DNA of 64,000 nucleotides from Ipomoea triloba (taxonomy: Eukaryota > Streptophyta > Magnoliopsida > Solanales > Convolvulaceae). The notes under the pieces are model-generated. The model did not search any database. It saw nothing but the letters and a program-made list of their open reading frames with translations, and had not been told where the DNA came from. The number at the start of each line of letters is the position of its first letter. Position 1 is the stretch's first letter. Shown in pieces: positions 1 through 12,640 of the stretch. A program made the position numbers and the translations under genes. Where the stretch lies: NCBI RefSeq assembly GCF_003576645.1, contig NC_044919.1, forward strand, positions 32,088,804 through 32,152,803, given 5' to 3'.

Positions 1-104
1 GGTTTTTTTTTTTTTTTTTTTTTTTTCACTTTTCCACTTTTGCTGTCATGTGGGGATTAAGAAATTTAAAAATTAATGAATTTTATTGTCTAATGCTTTT
101 TTAG

Positions 105-1809
105 ATACGGTGAGATAGTTGATGTGAATCTTGTAAGAGATAAGGGCACGGGAAAATCAAAGGGCTTTGCTTTTATTGCTTATGAGGATCAGAGAAGTAC
201 AAATCTCGCTGTAGGTCAGTCTCTCTCCCTTCCAAACACATATACATGATATCACTATTTAGACTGACATATATCAGTTATTAGAGAGAGAACATGAAAC
301 TGGTAGTTTGATTGCTCAAAGTTGCAGTTTATTTTTATTGGATTTACAGATAATCTGAATGGTGCACAAATTCTTGGGCGTATTATAAGAGTGGACCATG
401 TTACTAACTATAAGAAGAAAGAGGAAGAGGATGAGGAGACCTTGAGGAAGAAGAGGGAAGAAAGGGGTGTATGCCGTGCATTTCAAAGGGGTGAGTGCAC
501 TAGAGGAGCTGGATGCAAATTTTCTCATGATGAGCAAGTAAGTTTGACTTAAAATTTTAATTTGCTATACTCATGTATGACATGAGTTGCCATTGAGTGC
601 TTGATGAAATTTTACTGTCTTATTTTGTACGGAGTATCTCGGTTGATGGCACTCCAGTGAGTTGCAGCCCATGTAAGCCCTCAGAGGGAAAATATGTTTT
701 TTTTAATCAAAGAAAACATAAATAAATTGAAAAAAATGGGAAAAGAACTGCAAAAAGCTATTGAGTCGCATGTATATGCTCCCATATTTATGAAATCACT
801 TTTTATTTAACTTTCAAGAAGGATAATATAAATGCTGTGCTAAAAGGCCCAAAGGAAAGGACACTGCTTATAGGCTCCTAGCTCAGTTACATGGAGAAAT
901 CTGTCTGTCTAATCGTTTGGCTGTTCTGACCTTTTTGATCATACAATTGATTCAAGGCTCTGGTCATTGCACTCCTTTTGCAATTTTAAGTCCCATCTTA
1001 TCCTGCCATCTCTTCTTCTTTAGCTAGTTTTTATCCTTGTTCCAAACTTACAATGCTCAGTTTCACATTGTTCTACATTTTCTAAGTGGTTATAATTTTT
1101 GTCTCTTTCTCTCTCTCTCTCTCCCTCCCTCCAAATGAGGTACTGACATTGTTTTTTTATCTGTATGTAGAGAGCTGCAAACACAGGTTGGGGACATGAA
1201 GAAGATAGACGGTCAAAATGGGATCATGAAAAATTTGATGATTCTCGGAAGGATAAGAGGTTTGGCCAATCAAGTAGTGCTGTAGATTCTGGTGTTGAAG
1301 AGAAACGTAGGTATAGTGAGAAAGATTCAAAAGTGTCTAAAGCAAAACACAGCGATATGCAGAACTATGATCATAAAAAAATTGATACAGTGGATAGGCA
1401 CAGTAGAGGTGATGAGAAGCAATCAAAGCGAAAGGAGAGGGAAATGGATAACAAGGAAGACTATGATGAACCAAAGTCACGAGGAGATCGTGATAGGATG
1501 TATGAAAAAGTGAGGAGGAGGGATGATGATGATAGGAGAGATGAAAAGTCACGGGGAGATCGTGATAGAATGTATGAAAAAGTGAGGAGGCATGATCATG
1601 ATTCAAAATCAAGGGAAGATGATGATCGGAGAGGTGAAAAGTCACGGGGAGAGCATGATGGAATGTATGAAAAAGTGAGGAGGCATGGCCATGATTCAAA
1701 ATCAAGGGAAGATGATGTTAGGAGAGATGAAAAGTCAAGGAAACATGAGGATGATCGAAGGTCAAGGGAAGATGGCGATAGGAGGGAGAGATCAAGAAGA
1801 CGTGAATAA
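105..1809 (+). CDS. C3H25: RRM + CCCH zinc-finger splicing protein, RBMX2/C3H25-like (5' end outside window)
   Basis: Three exons are visible: 105-214, 350-537 and 1171-1809 (stop TAA 1807-1809). The window opens inside an upstream intron, so the start and the first half of the RRM are missing. Exon one encodes the RRM RNP1 region (GKSKGFAFIAYEDQRST). Exon two completes the RRM (DNLNGAQILGRIIRVDHV) and then carries one CCCH finger (C-x7-C-x5-C-x3-H in GVCRAFQRGECTRGAGCKFSH). Exon three is an Arg/Asp/Ser/Lys-rich low-complexity tail ending RSRRRE. This order is that of plant zinc-finger CCCH protein 25, homologous to human RBMX2 and yeast Ist3/Snu17. Those proteins belong to the RES complex / activated spliceosome in the nucleus; that role is taken from the family, not shown here. 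Frames join cleanly across both introns (phases 1 and 0). Confidence 0.9.
1474..1705 (+). repeat. In-frame coding repeat in the RD/RS-rich tail
   Basis: The motif KSRG(D/E)xDxMYEKVRR occurs three times, starting near 1474, 1546 and 1639 (72 and 93 nt apart, both multiples of three). Related 'DSKSREDD' blocks lie between them. The unit has expanded without breaking the frame, so copy number can vary between alleles. Confidence 0.8.
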
Positions 1810-3045
1810 ATGATCAAAGATTATAGGGGACTGGATAAAACTGCCCATGATTTCCCACCCAACCCCCCCAATCGTCATGGAAGGAATGGTGATGATCAGC
1901 ACCACAACCAGACAAATATAAATGATCCACAGGACTGAAGTTATGCGAAGTGATCGAATTTCCTTTGTTACATTCCCTTTCTATTATTAATGTTTTTTTT
2001 AATGAGATGGTGCAGGTCATTACCTATTCTATGCCAGTCCCCCATCCACCATTGGTGCTGTGTGGTGGGTGATGCATATCATGTCTACACTTGAAGTTGT
2101 TAAATGCTAGGCAGGAACTTGTAAACTCATGCTACCCTCTTTAAACTGCCATCTGTGAACCCACTGCCAGTTTTGCCAGTAGTTGATGTCCATGGCTTCA
2201 TTTATGCTTTTAATGCCCTTTGATTAACTACTAAACAGTTGGGGGCATTTGGTTCCTATCATCTTTAAATATTGTTACATTTTTGTATAATCTAAGAAAT
2301 TAGAGGACAAGATTCCTATAAATGTGACAAATAAACTAATAATCAAGATTTTTTTTATCAGCAGGAGGGAAGAATCTGAGGACTCAGAATTACTGGCTCT
2401 TCACAAAGATGTCATGCGTGCTAATATAATATCACTCCATTTCTACCCTAATTGTTCTCCCATATCCTGACTGTGCTTTTTGGCATCATACTGCAATAAA
2501 TGAGAGAGAAAAAAAATATCGTCTAAGGTCAGCACTTTCGGCTGAAAGTCAACTGGCGACAGACTGGAACAGTGGAACTTCCCCTAACTTTAGCATTTAC
2601 CATTGACCAATTATGGTCCCAGTCTGTAAAAAAAGAATTGGGTTACAGATACACGGCATTGGCAATTTGGCAATTGGCATTGACATTTCACACTCTGCCA
2701 AGAAGCCTCGTCAAAGTTTGGGCAATAAGATATGGTTTTAATTTATTCATGGGGAGAGCGACATCAGTGGCTCGGTGCCTGTTCCCTTCACCCAAATACA
2801 TATATCTCAAATCTAGAACATTGCTTTCAGCTGAAAACTTTGATTTGTTGATCACATGCATCCACTATAAAGTAAAACCTTTTTGGACAACCTCAATCAA
2901 GTTGATCACACTGTTGACATGATAACCACTAGGGTCATAATGCGATATTTATCAAGTGCATACTTTCAGATAGTGGTTGTAAATTTCCTTTGTCGTTCAA
3001 AAAAAAAAAGAAAGAAGTAAAACCTCTTTCCACTGCAAGAGTTTT
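1810..3045. other. 3' UTR of the CCCH gene and intergenic spacer
   Basis: No convincing gene. The first few hundred bases after the stop at 1809 are presumably 3' UTR. Open frames here (for example 2572-2922) show no family resemblance. One short acceptor-like site near 2362 is followed by an open stretch of about 35 codons (see findings). Confidence 0.5.
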
Positions 3046-3064
3046 CCAATGGACTCGATATAAA
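3046..3064 (+). promoter_or_regulatory. CCAAT and TATA box of the LRR receptor kinase
   Basis: TATAAA lies at 3059-3064, about 80 bp before the ATG at 3145, with CCAAT at about 3046. This spacing fits a short plant 5' UTR. Inferred from motif and position only. Confidence 0.5.
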
Positions 3065-3144
3065 CCTTTGTCAAGCTTGTTCTACATATCATTTCCTCAG
3101 CTCTTAGCCTATCACTTCCCTCTGCTACTTTCTCTTCTTCCCAA

Positions 3145-6100
3145 ATGATGATTCCAACTACTAGTCTAAACTTGCTCTTTGCACTCACCTTTAATGCCAT
3201 TGTTTTCGTGTTCTTGAACTTTTCTTTTCCAGGCTATGCATCATCAGGCGTACCTGGAAATGATACAGATCAACTTGCATTGATGACGTTCAAGTCTGGA
3301 ATTACTGAAGATCCACAAGGAGTTCTGGATTCTTGGAATGCAAGCGTGAGTTTCTGCCTGTGGCCTGGGGTCGCCTGTGGCCTAAAACACCGGCGGGTCA
3401 CTGTTTTGGATCTCAGAGGCCATGGGTTGGGTGGTACTCTGTCATCCCAAATTGGAAATCTTTCGTTCCTTCGGATTCTTGATCTTTCAGACAATTCCTT
3501 CCATGGTGAAATCCCCTCAGAACTAGGCCATTTGATCAGGCTCCAAACCATGAACTTGAGCTATAACTACCTTGGTGGTGAAATTCCAGCTAACCTGTCT
3601 CGTTGTGTTGGCCTAGTTGATCTTATTCTTGATCACAATCACTTTGAAAGGCACATTCCTGTTGAGCTTGGTTCTTTGACGAAGCTGGAGGCATTGTATC
3701 TTAAGAATAATAACCTCACTGGGAGTATCCCAGCTTCAATTGGGAATCTGACTTCTTTGACAGAGCTTTACATATCATATAATGATCTGGAGGGAGAAGT
3801 TCCTGAAACAATGGCCAAGATGAGAAGCTTAACAATGCTAGGCATGTCAGTGAACTCTCTTTCCGGGGAGTTTCCTCCTGCGCTTTACAATCTATCCTCT
3901 CTTCAGCTCATAGGTCTGTCATTCAACAAGTTCAGGGGTACACTTCGAGCTGATATAGGAATTGCCTTCCCCAATCTGCAGTTCCTGTATTTGGCAACCA
4001 ATTATTTCATAGGAGTGATTCCGGCCTCATTGTCCAATGCTACTGGCTTGCTTCGGCTTGATATTCCATACAACAATTTCACCGGAAATGTACCTATGAG
4101 TTTTGGGAGCCTTCAGAATCTATTATGGCTCAATGTTCTCAGTAACCAGTTGGGAAGAGGCGCACCTGATGATATGGATTTTGTAACTTCTTTGTGCAAT
4201 TGCAGAAAGCTCGAGTTCTTGGATTTTGCTGATAATAGATTTGGAGGTATGTTCCCCAACTCAATAACTAACTTGTCAACCACATTGACAAAGCTTCTTA
4301 TTGGAGGAAACAAGATACAAGGAATGATACCTAGGGAGATATCTAACCTTGTAAACTTGAATGAACTTAGCATCGAAGAAACAATGATCACTGGTAATAT
4401 CCCTGATTCTATTGGAATGCTTTCAAATCTAGAAAGTATCCATTTTGAATCGAATAAGCTCACTGGAAATATTCCCTCTTCATTGGGAAAAATCCGAGGA
4501 CTCTTGCGACTCTACCTACAGGATAACAGCTTAGAAGGGAGCATACCTTCAAGTTTGGGAAATTGTGTCTCCCTCCAAAACCTGGACATTTCTCAGAATA
4601 AGCTTACTGGCACTATACCGAAACAGGTTTTGAGTCTGTCTTCCCTTTCGGTACTCCTTAATATGTCTTACAACTCCTTGATAGGCCCTTTACCCATTGA
4701 GGTTGGAAACCTTAGCAACCTTGCTGCATTTGATGTTTCAAACAATCGATTGTCCGGTGAACTTCCAAGCACACTGTGGGGTTGTGTGTCCTTGGAAGTA
4801 CTTAACATGCAGCACAACCTCTTTGTGGGGCCATTACCTCCTTTAAACAACTTGAAAAATATTCAGTACTTGGATGTTTCTCAAAACAATTTCTCGGGCC
4901 ACATTCCTCCAAGCATGGCCAAGAACTCCACTCTCCTCAATCTGAATTTATCATTCAACAATCTTGAAGGTGAGGTGCCTGCTCGGGGTGTTTTTGCATA
5001 TGCAAACAGGATTGATGTAACAGGCAACATAAATCTCTGTGGGGGAATCAAGGAGCTTGATTTGCATCCATGCGTGGAAGAGGAACCCCAAAAATCTAGA
5101 AAGCACACTGCCCTTATAATAGCACTGGTTCTCATTGTTGTAGCAGTGTGCCTAAGCATAGCGCTGCTGTTAGCAGTTTTCTGGAAGAAAAAGGTGAAGA
5201 GAAGTAGAGCTAACTCATCATCTCAAGTCATGAACTTCCATGCAAAAGCATTTGCAAATGTGTCTTATGAAGATCTCCTAAATGCAACAGGAGGGTTCTC
5301 TTCGCAAAACTTGATAGGATCAGGTAGTTTTGGTTCTGTCTATAGAGGAACTCTGGCCTCGGATGGAACAGTAGTTGCAGTGAAGGTACTGAAACTTCAA
5401 CAGACGGGGGCTGACAAAAGTTTCTTGGCCGAGTGTCAGGCCTTGAGGCACATCCGGCACAGAAACCTCGTGAAGATCTTAACTGTTTGCTCCAGTGTTG
5501 ATTTTAGTGGGAATGAGTTCAAAGCCTTGGTCTATCAGTACATGCCAAATGGGAGCCTAGAAGAGTGGCTGCACCAGAAGGACAGAGAGGATAGGAGGTT
5601 GAGTATCTTCCAACGGTTAAACATAGCAATAGACATCGCTTCAGCATTGCAATACCTCCATGATCAATCTCAACCCCCCGTTATTCACTGTGATCTGAAG
5701 CCAAGCAATATTCTTCTTGATGATGATCTGTGTGCTCATGTGAGTGACTTCGGTTTGGCAAGGCTTCTTTCAAACCCAGCTCAAGAAGCTGAAGGAGTCG
5801 AGTTTAGCTCACTTGGGATCAAGGGAACCATTGGATATGCTGCTCCAGGTAACACACTTCCACTGAAATTTGCCACATTACATATCTTTTCAGGTGTAAA
5901 ACGTAATGCATAAGCTTTATGATATCTGCAGAATATGGCATGGGTGCTAAGGTGTCAAAACAAGGAGATGTCTACAGCTTTGGAGTACTTTTACTAGAGA
6001 TTTTCACAGGTAGAAGACCTACTGATGAAATGTTCAATGACAGTGGAAATCTTCACAGTTTTGTCAAACATGCATTACCTGATCGAGCAATGGACGTTGT

Positions 6101-6335
6101 TGATCAATCAGCTCTCTTCGAGGAAGCACCCGGAGATCTGACAGACAAAATTTACTGGGAAAATGGCTTCAAAACCAAGATTGGTGAATGTTTGGTTTCT
6201 CTCCTTGGCCTTGGAGTTGTTTGTTCAGAGGAAGCTCCTGAAACCAGAATAACAGCGAGCAAAGTTGTGGCTGATCTTGTTTCAATTAGAAGTAATCTAA
6301 GCAAATATGCAGCTGTACAGAAAAGAGTGCAATGA
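3145..6335 (+). CDS. LRR receptor-like serine/threonine kinase, subfamily XII (Xa21/EFR/At3g47570-like), non-RD
   Basis: Two exons, 3145-5848 and 5932-6335, joined in phase 1 (GYAAP|EYGMG), give 1035 aa. Order: signal peptide (about 1-33); LRRNT with the paired-cysteine FCLWPGVAC; about 20 LRRs of LxxLxLxxNxLxGxIPxxLG type to about residue 610; a single TM helix (about 655-679); kinase domain from about 722. Kinase landmarks are the glycine loop GSGSFGSV, VAVK lysine, HCDLKPSN catalytic loop and DFG. The residue before the catalytic Asp is Cys, so this is a non-RD kinase, the class enriched in immune pattern-recognition receptors. A single intron inside the kinase domain is typical of subfamily XII. 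No stop or frameshift interrupts it, so it appears functional. The ligand is unknown; an immune role is inferred from the subfamily. Confidence 0.93.
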
Positions 6336-6579
6336 CCTGGAAACATTATGATTCAGGTTCAGCTGTCATTTAAATTTTAAACTGTAACTGTGTAGTGTTT
6401 ACTCAGTCCCTCAAATCAAAAGGCATTCCAAATGCAATTACAAAAATATTTGATGCACGCCCAGAAGGAATTAATGTAAAAATAAAAATAGTACGGAGTA
6501 ATTGTTAAAATATTGACTGTTTAAGGTTCAAAAGCACATCGAGTGGGGAAAAAAAGACTGAGAATTCTATAAGAGTTTA

Positions 6580-9500
6580 CTACTCAATAAATGATGATTC
6601 AGCAAGATCAATGGCACGGACAAGAGCTGCAGCCTTGTTTTCACACTCTCTCTGTTCATCAAGAGGATTACTATCAGCTACAATACCCGCTCCGGCTTGG
6701 ATATGAGCAATCCACTCTCTTCGTTTGTTCTCATCCTTGTAGGAGTACATGGTATCATGACGCATTGCAGTTGGAAAAACAATGGTTCTCAATGCCAAGG
6801 CTATGTCCATGTCCCCAGAAAAGGAAATTCCTCCAAATCCACCACCATATGGTCCACGCCTTGTCACTTCAAGCTCATCAATTAATTCCATGGCCTTCAC
6901 CTGTTTATAGCAAACCAAATAGAGAAAAGCTACATAAATGCAACAACGCAGCCAACGCTGCAAAAACTAGTACATTTGTGTGTGGGTATTCTAAACCTAA
7001 CAGAGTTCAAAGGAAAAGCATTTGAAATGGTTTCTCTTTCCAGTCTCATAAATGGCTCAATAGAGTAGCAAAAGGCATAACAAGCTCATCATTACAATAA
7101 TTAAAATATTTGACCACAATTCCAAATTGAATCATGAGATACAGTTATGATCACTCAAAAAGAACATGAAACATAATGAACAAACAAATAGAGATGATTG
7201 GAAAAACCTTTGGGGCTCCACTGACAGTTCCTACTGGCAATGCAGCACGCAAAGCATCCCAGCTACTTAAATGGTCAAGTTGCTCTCCAGTAACCTATAA
7301 TGTTTGGCATTAATTCATAACAAAGAATAAAAACCAGCAATTCCAATTCAATATATTTGCTCAACAGTGAAAGAAGCTACAATGTCATCCACAGTTCATT
7401 ACTTATTTCAATAAGAACACCTGTGCTCTAAAAGAGAAAGATGGCAGATACTGTATTGACCTAAGCTCTAACATATCATTTTCTTATGTTTTTATTATCA
7501 TTTCTTCTAATTCACTATCTTGCATATCATCCTTCACCTATATCATCATTTCGTATAAACAAGGGCAAGTCTTGATCACTAATTATAAGAAATATATATA
7601 TCAAACTGAAAGGACTAACCGTGGAACTGATGTGCATGACATGGGAAAAACGTTCAATGTTCATGAGTTTCTCAACTTCCACTGAACCAATTTTAGAAAC
7701 CTAAAATAAGAAGCTACATTAGTGAAAGTACAATAGCAAGGAAAGACAAATATTTGAAACACTCTACATATTTTCCAGGCATGAAAAAGAGAATGCAATC
7801 CTACAACCTACAACACCAAGCAGGAGCTGCAAGAGGGCGAAGTACAATGCTTAATATTTAAATCAATTTCCAAGAATTTTCTTAACCATTGCTACCTCCA
7901 ATATATTAATAAAGAATTTTAATAAAATAGCCCCATTAACATCCCTTTAGATGTTATTGGGGTTATTTTACTTCAAAGAAACCAATTTTTACCAAGATGA
8001 TAATTGAACTGTGTTTATTATTGCATTAGGACAAGTAGTGTATAGAACAAGATGAAGGCAGGCCTAAGGATTTTGTATGCTGAACATAGATCAGAAGCAA
8101 GCTCACTTGAAAAACAGCATGCAATTGTTAATTTCAGAAAGATATGTACCACCTTGCTAAGAACATTGTAGTATAGTGGCCTGGACCCAACTACCCAACT
8201 AACCCAAGACTCTAGTTAAAAAAGCAACAAGCTCAATCCCCATTACCCTCAAATAATAAATAAAAACTAACATCTTGACTATTAGCAAGAATCACAAAAC
8301 AAAATGTGCATACTCCAATAGAAACTGTGAGGTGTCCAAATATATTAATAAAGCAATTTTAAGATGAAAATTTAGAGATTCTTCCATGGAGTAAATGATA
8401 GTAATATTATGAGCATGCTTTTGTACTATTATAAGTATAAACTCCTTTATTTATTTGGGCATTATTTAGACATACATCCATGTCAAAATGGAATTGGAAG
8501 ATCAACTAACTGATGTTTCTAATTATAGACTGAATGAAATCACATCTAAAAATAACACAACCTTTCCCACATCATTTCTTGCCATGTCAACCAGCATGAT
8601 GTGCTCTGCACACTGCTTTTTGTTATGCAGAAGTTGATTTTCCAGCATGTAATCTTCTCGAGATGTCAGCCCTCTCCTAACAGTCCCTGCTAGTGGGCGA
8701 TTAGTGATTTTTCCCTAAAAAATGATGATGAGGTTATTGAAGTGAGCTGCTCTAAAGGAAAATTAAGAAAATAAGACATGTAATATGCAGCAGGAAGAAA
8801 TTATTTATTAAAAAAAAAAATCTAAATGGGCACTCCTGAAGATATTATCCCACTAATAAAGTAAACGAGAAGTGGATGCTTTTTTTTTTTTTTGGTATCA
8901 ACTATTTACCTTCTTAACTCTAGTAAGAATCTCAGGGCTTGAAGCAACAAGTATACACCCCCTAGCCTGAAAAAGCATAATTAAAATTTGTAAGTATAAC
9001 ATATTTTTGTATATGAAGTGACAATATTGTCCTTAAAAAAAAACCAAGAAGAAGAGAGAGAGAGTGCAAACCTGTAAATAAGCCATATATGGACTTGGAT
9101 TAACAATTCTCAATGCCCTATATATCTCAAATGGATCTGCAAATGTTCTCCTTTCAAAACGTTGACTGAGAACTATTTGGAAAATATTCCCATCTAGAAT
9201 GTGCTCCTTAGCTTTCAAAACGGCATTTTGATAGTCTTCACTGGTCATGGTTGATATCTTTGCTGAACCAAAATGGCTAGTATGTAATTTTATTAAACCT
9301 GCAGCTAACCTAGGACTAAAATTTAAAACTATGTCAAATGTACTTAATCATAGCAAAAAAATGTGAAACATATTGGTGTGCATCTTGAAAGGAACATGTA
9401 CAACTTACGTCACTATATTGTGCACTTTTGATATCAAAGCTTCTAACCGGTCCATGCCATCATTAAAGGCCTCCTCAACTGAAGAAAAGCGATCCAGCTG

Positions 9501-11227
9501 CACCCAGTGTATTGCACATGCTTTCTGATATTTAAAGAAACACAATTAATTACATATTAATAGCCTGATTGCCTGAATGAGAATCACCATCCTCTCATTG
9601 TGGCATTGGATAAAAATTAATTCTTTAGAAACATGATTTTACTACACATTTGATTATTGAAGCACTTTAAGATGGAAAATACCAACCAAAAGAATAAAGT
9701 ATTCATTAATTAGGAAATAGGCGGCAAAAGTCCACATTAAAAGAACTCCAAACCAAGCGGGTAGACAATTGGCAAAACTAAATGTTTTAGTACATTATAT
9801 AACCTTCTCTACATGATCCAAGACAACAACATCATCATAGAGGCCAATGTGAAGATCAGGGAGAAACCGGTCATCCAAAGGGCCATTTGAGAATGGTAGT
9901 TTCTTCTTCTCAACAAAACGTACTGTATCATACGAGAAATAGCCAACCCAGCCACCTGATAGGAAAAGAATTCAATACAAATCATAGCAATTGCGGATAC
10001 AAGTAATGTCCTGTATGACATCAAAGTTAAACTATATTGTCACTATCAAGCAAGTTCAATATACACCCAATATGCTGTGTACCAAAAGTTCAAAAATAAA
10101 TAAATAAATAAATAAAATAGCAGGCTTGTGAATTGAAGAAGAGAATAAAGGTTAAATAACAAAAGATGAAAAGTGGTATACAAAAACAAAGGATGAAAAG
10201 AGTTTAACAAACAATAAATTATAAATGAGGAAAACTGAATATTCAAACTACTTGGATCCTAATGAAAGGATTACTAAATGCAACCAGATACTCAAGCTAT
10301 GATATAAGGGAGATTTGGCAAACAGAACTAGATAGGAGGATTTGGCAAACAAAATTTCAGTGTCAAAGGAAATGGAATGTTTGTGTTCAACAATATTATC
10401 TCCAACTATTCCTCACATAGTAAGATACACGTGACTACGTGAGGGTAGCAGCTTCTACATAGCATTAGGACAGACATCTACAACACAAGCTGCACTACAA
10501 TCTGTCAAACAAATAAAGATTGCATTACCAGTAAATGCCTCAGGAAGCTCATCGAGCCGCTGAGGTTTCCATTTGTCCATAATCCTACGAGGAATGACCA
10601 TAGGATCCTCTTCAAATGTCTCTGTCCTTTTCCCTTCACGGTGGTCCATAATTGTCACTGAGTTTTCTTTTGCAACAATCTCCATAGCTGGCTGAGCACC
10701 AATAACACTATACCGCCCCTAACATTGTTAAAATTACAACAACAACAAAAGTATCTTCTTCACTTTTATGATATAAAGTCAGTATTGCATTTTATCTTCA
10801 CCATATTCGAAATGCTTACGTTACTTTCAACTTTCAGTCCAACATTTACGGACTCGAACAAGAAGCTGGGAGCTTCTCTGTCATCTTCCTTCACCAAACA
10901 CCTGTAGGCCAGCACAGGTGTTAGTTGATCAGAGAATATTGACCTATACAGTGGCACCAAATTCCCGTGCCGCGCTGCTTCCTTGAAGCTCACCGCTTGG
11001 TCCACTGCACAATCAACACCATTTCAGAGCGATCAAACACCGATACGTCACCGATCACAAAATCAAAGTAGAATAAAATTACATGGAGGCGGGGAGACAG
11101 CAGAGCATTTGACCGTCCATTTATGCGAATCGGACGATGAGGGGAAGAGATTGACGGAGGCTTTGGTGGTGCAGCAGTGCTGGATGCCAGAGGAGAGAGG
11201 AAGGTGTGAGAGAAGTCGGATTTCCAT
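6580..11227 (-). CDS. ASA: Anthranilate synthase alpha subunit, plastid (component I, TrpE-like), complete 11-exon gene
   Basis: Catalyses chorismate + glutamine (or NH3) to anthranilate, the first committed step of tryptophan synthesis, with the beta (amidotransferase) subunit in plastids. Exons on the minus strand: 11227-11083, 11004-10820, 10718-10529, 9955-9804, 9524-9409, 9315-9072, 8966-8910, 8714-8562, 7700-7620, 7294-7208, 6900-6580. They sum to 1731 nt, 576 aa, with phases agreeing at every junction. Exon 1 was found by matching phase: ATG at 11227-11225 opens a Ser-rich basic peptide with a plausible cleavage site near VKCSA (about residues 39-43). Landmarks: SFLFES (95-100, region of Trp feedback binding in the family), [30 protein letters not shown] (about 369), [11 protein letters not shown] (about 401), PYGGGFGG and GAGIVADS. 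The gene converges with the receptor kinase, whose stop lies 245 bp away. Whether it is the ASA1 or ASA2 type cannot be told. Confidence 0.95.
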
Positions 11228-11530
11228 ATCTTGAGAGCTTGAAACTTCGAATCAAACGGGTTTGTAATTTTGTATACAAAGAGCAACAGTCAACACAGCA
11301 CTGAGGTTTTGGCGTTTTGGATCGTCTTACGTCATACAAAATGTCAACATATTTAGGGAAAAAAGTTCAGACAATTCCCGAAATGAACGAAATATTGTTT
11401 TCTTTGGCCGGACAAAATAGATTAATTTGATTTATTAATTTAAAATAAAATATTTTGTCCAAAAAGAAGTGGCTGAATGTTTGAATCGAAAGAGTACGAT
11501 GGATCTCTATTTTTGTTACAAAATTGAATT
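11228..11530. other. ASA upstream region
   Basis: Presumed promoter of the minus-strand ASA gene. I see no unambiguous TATA box and no other gene. Confidence 0.4.
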
Positions 11531-11532
11531 CT

Positions 11533-11965
11533 ATGAGGGGATGTTTGGTTGGATGGAAAATGGAAAAGATTTTTCATGAAGTGAAGGAAAATGTGTTTTT
11601 CCATTGTTTGGTTGGATGGAAAATGTTTTCCAATGGAACTTGAGTTCCCAAAAGTGGAGGAAAACAAATTCTTTGCTAGGAGTTGGTATTTTGTTTTCCT
11701 TAGAGTTTGGGAAGAAAGTATTGAATAATTGGACAATTTTACCCTCATCAAAATAATATAATTTATTATCACTATTAATTGTTAAGGGCATATTAGTCTT
11801 TATATTCATAATTCCTTACCATTCCAAATCTAACCAAACAATGGAATTCATATTCCCAGTAATTTCTTTTCCACCAACCAAACAATGGAATCTATTTTCC
11901 TGGTAATTTGTTTTCCATGGAATTTGAATTTCATTCCCTCCAAATATTTTCCAACGAACCAAACG
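11533..11965. mobile_element. MITE-like foldback element
   Basis: The left edge reads GGATGTTTGGTTGGATGG. The right edge, reversed, reads CCCGTTTGGTTCGTTGG. Internal segments such as GGAAAATGTTTTCC recur in both orientations. No coding capacity and no clean target-site duplication seen, so the superfamily is unassigned (hAT-like by the TTTGGTT termini). Confidence 0.55.
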
Positions 11966-12366
11966 GGCTGTGATAGAAACTTTGATTCTTTGAGCTCAGA
12001 ATGATTATAAAAATATAGAATAAATAATACACTGTAAAGAATAATAAATGTTTCAAAACATAATTTTGAAACAATTTTAAGTCTAAGCTATTAATTTTAA
12101 AGTTTTAACAAACTTCTCAGCTATATGTGCTAAACAAAACCAATGTAAATTTTGAGTTACAAAAAATTTAAAAAGAGTAAATTGTCTTTTTGGTCCGTTG
12201 ACTATTATAGTAGTGTTAATTGTTATTCATGACTTTCAAAACTGTTAATTTCGTACCTTAACTATGCATTTTTGTCAATTTTGATCACGCCGGTCAATTT
12301 GCCCGGCCAAATATGACCAGAATAAATTAAGTCACCAATATTCTTAAATGGGAGGGGCAAAAACGT

Positions 12367-12640
12367 TTGGGGATTGATGATTTCCGTGTCATATATTCGG
12401 TGAGGAGTGGATATAGACGTGTTAGGGGATCTGTTGTTCCTTTGTCTAGTGGCTTTAATAACTGTAATAAGTTGTGGAATTTAAAGATTCCCCCGAAGTG
12501 GAAGACATTTATTTGGAGGGCTATTACTAATACCCTCCCTACTACTCCTAATTTAATTCATCGATGTTTGGATGTTGATCCCCTATGCCCCCTCTGTGCA
12601 GTACAGGTGGATTATAATAAAGATCATTCGATTTCATGGG
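12367..12640 (+). mobile_element. LINE relic: zinc-binding domain of reverse transcriptase (zf-RVT)
   Basis: The plus-strand frame reads LWNLKIPPKWKTFIWRAI, then TLPTTPNLIHRC and CPLCAVQ. This is the conserved zf-RVT module found after the reverse transcriptase of plant non-LTR elements (Trp/Lys-rich block followed by CxLC). There is no RT, endonuclease or RNase H beside it, so it is a short broken fragment. Confidence 0.75.

Noticed and set aside
2572..2922. 116-codon open frame upstream of the receptor kinase
   Set aside because: No family resemblance and it runs into the kinase promoter.
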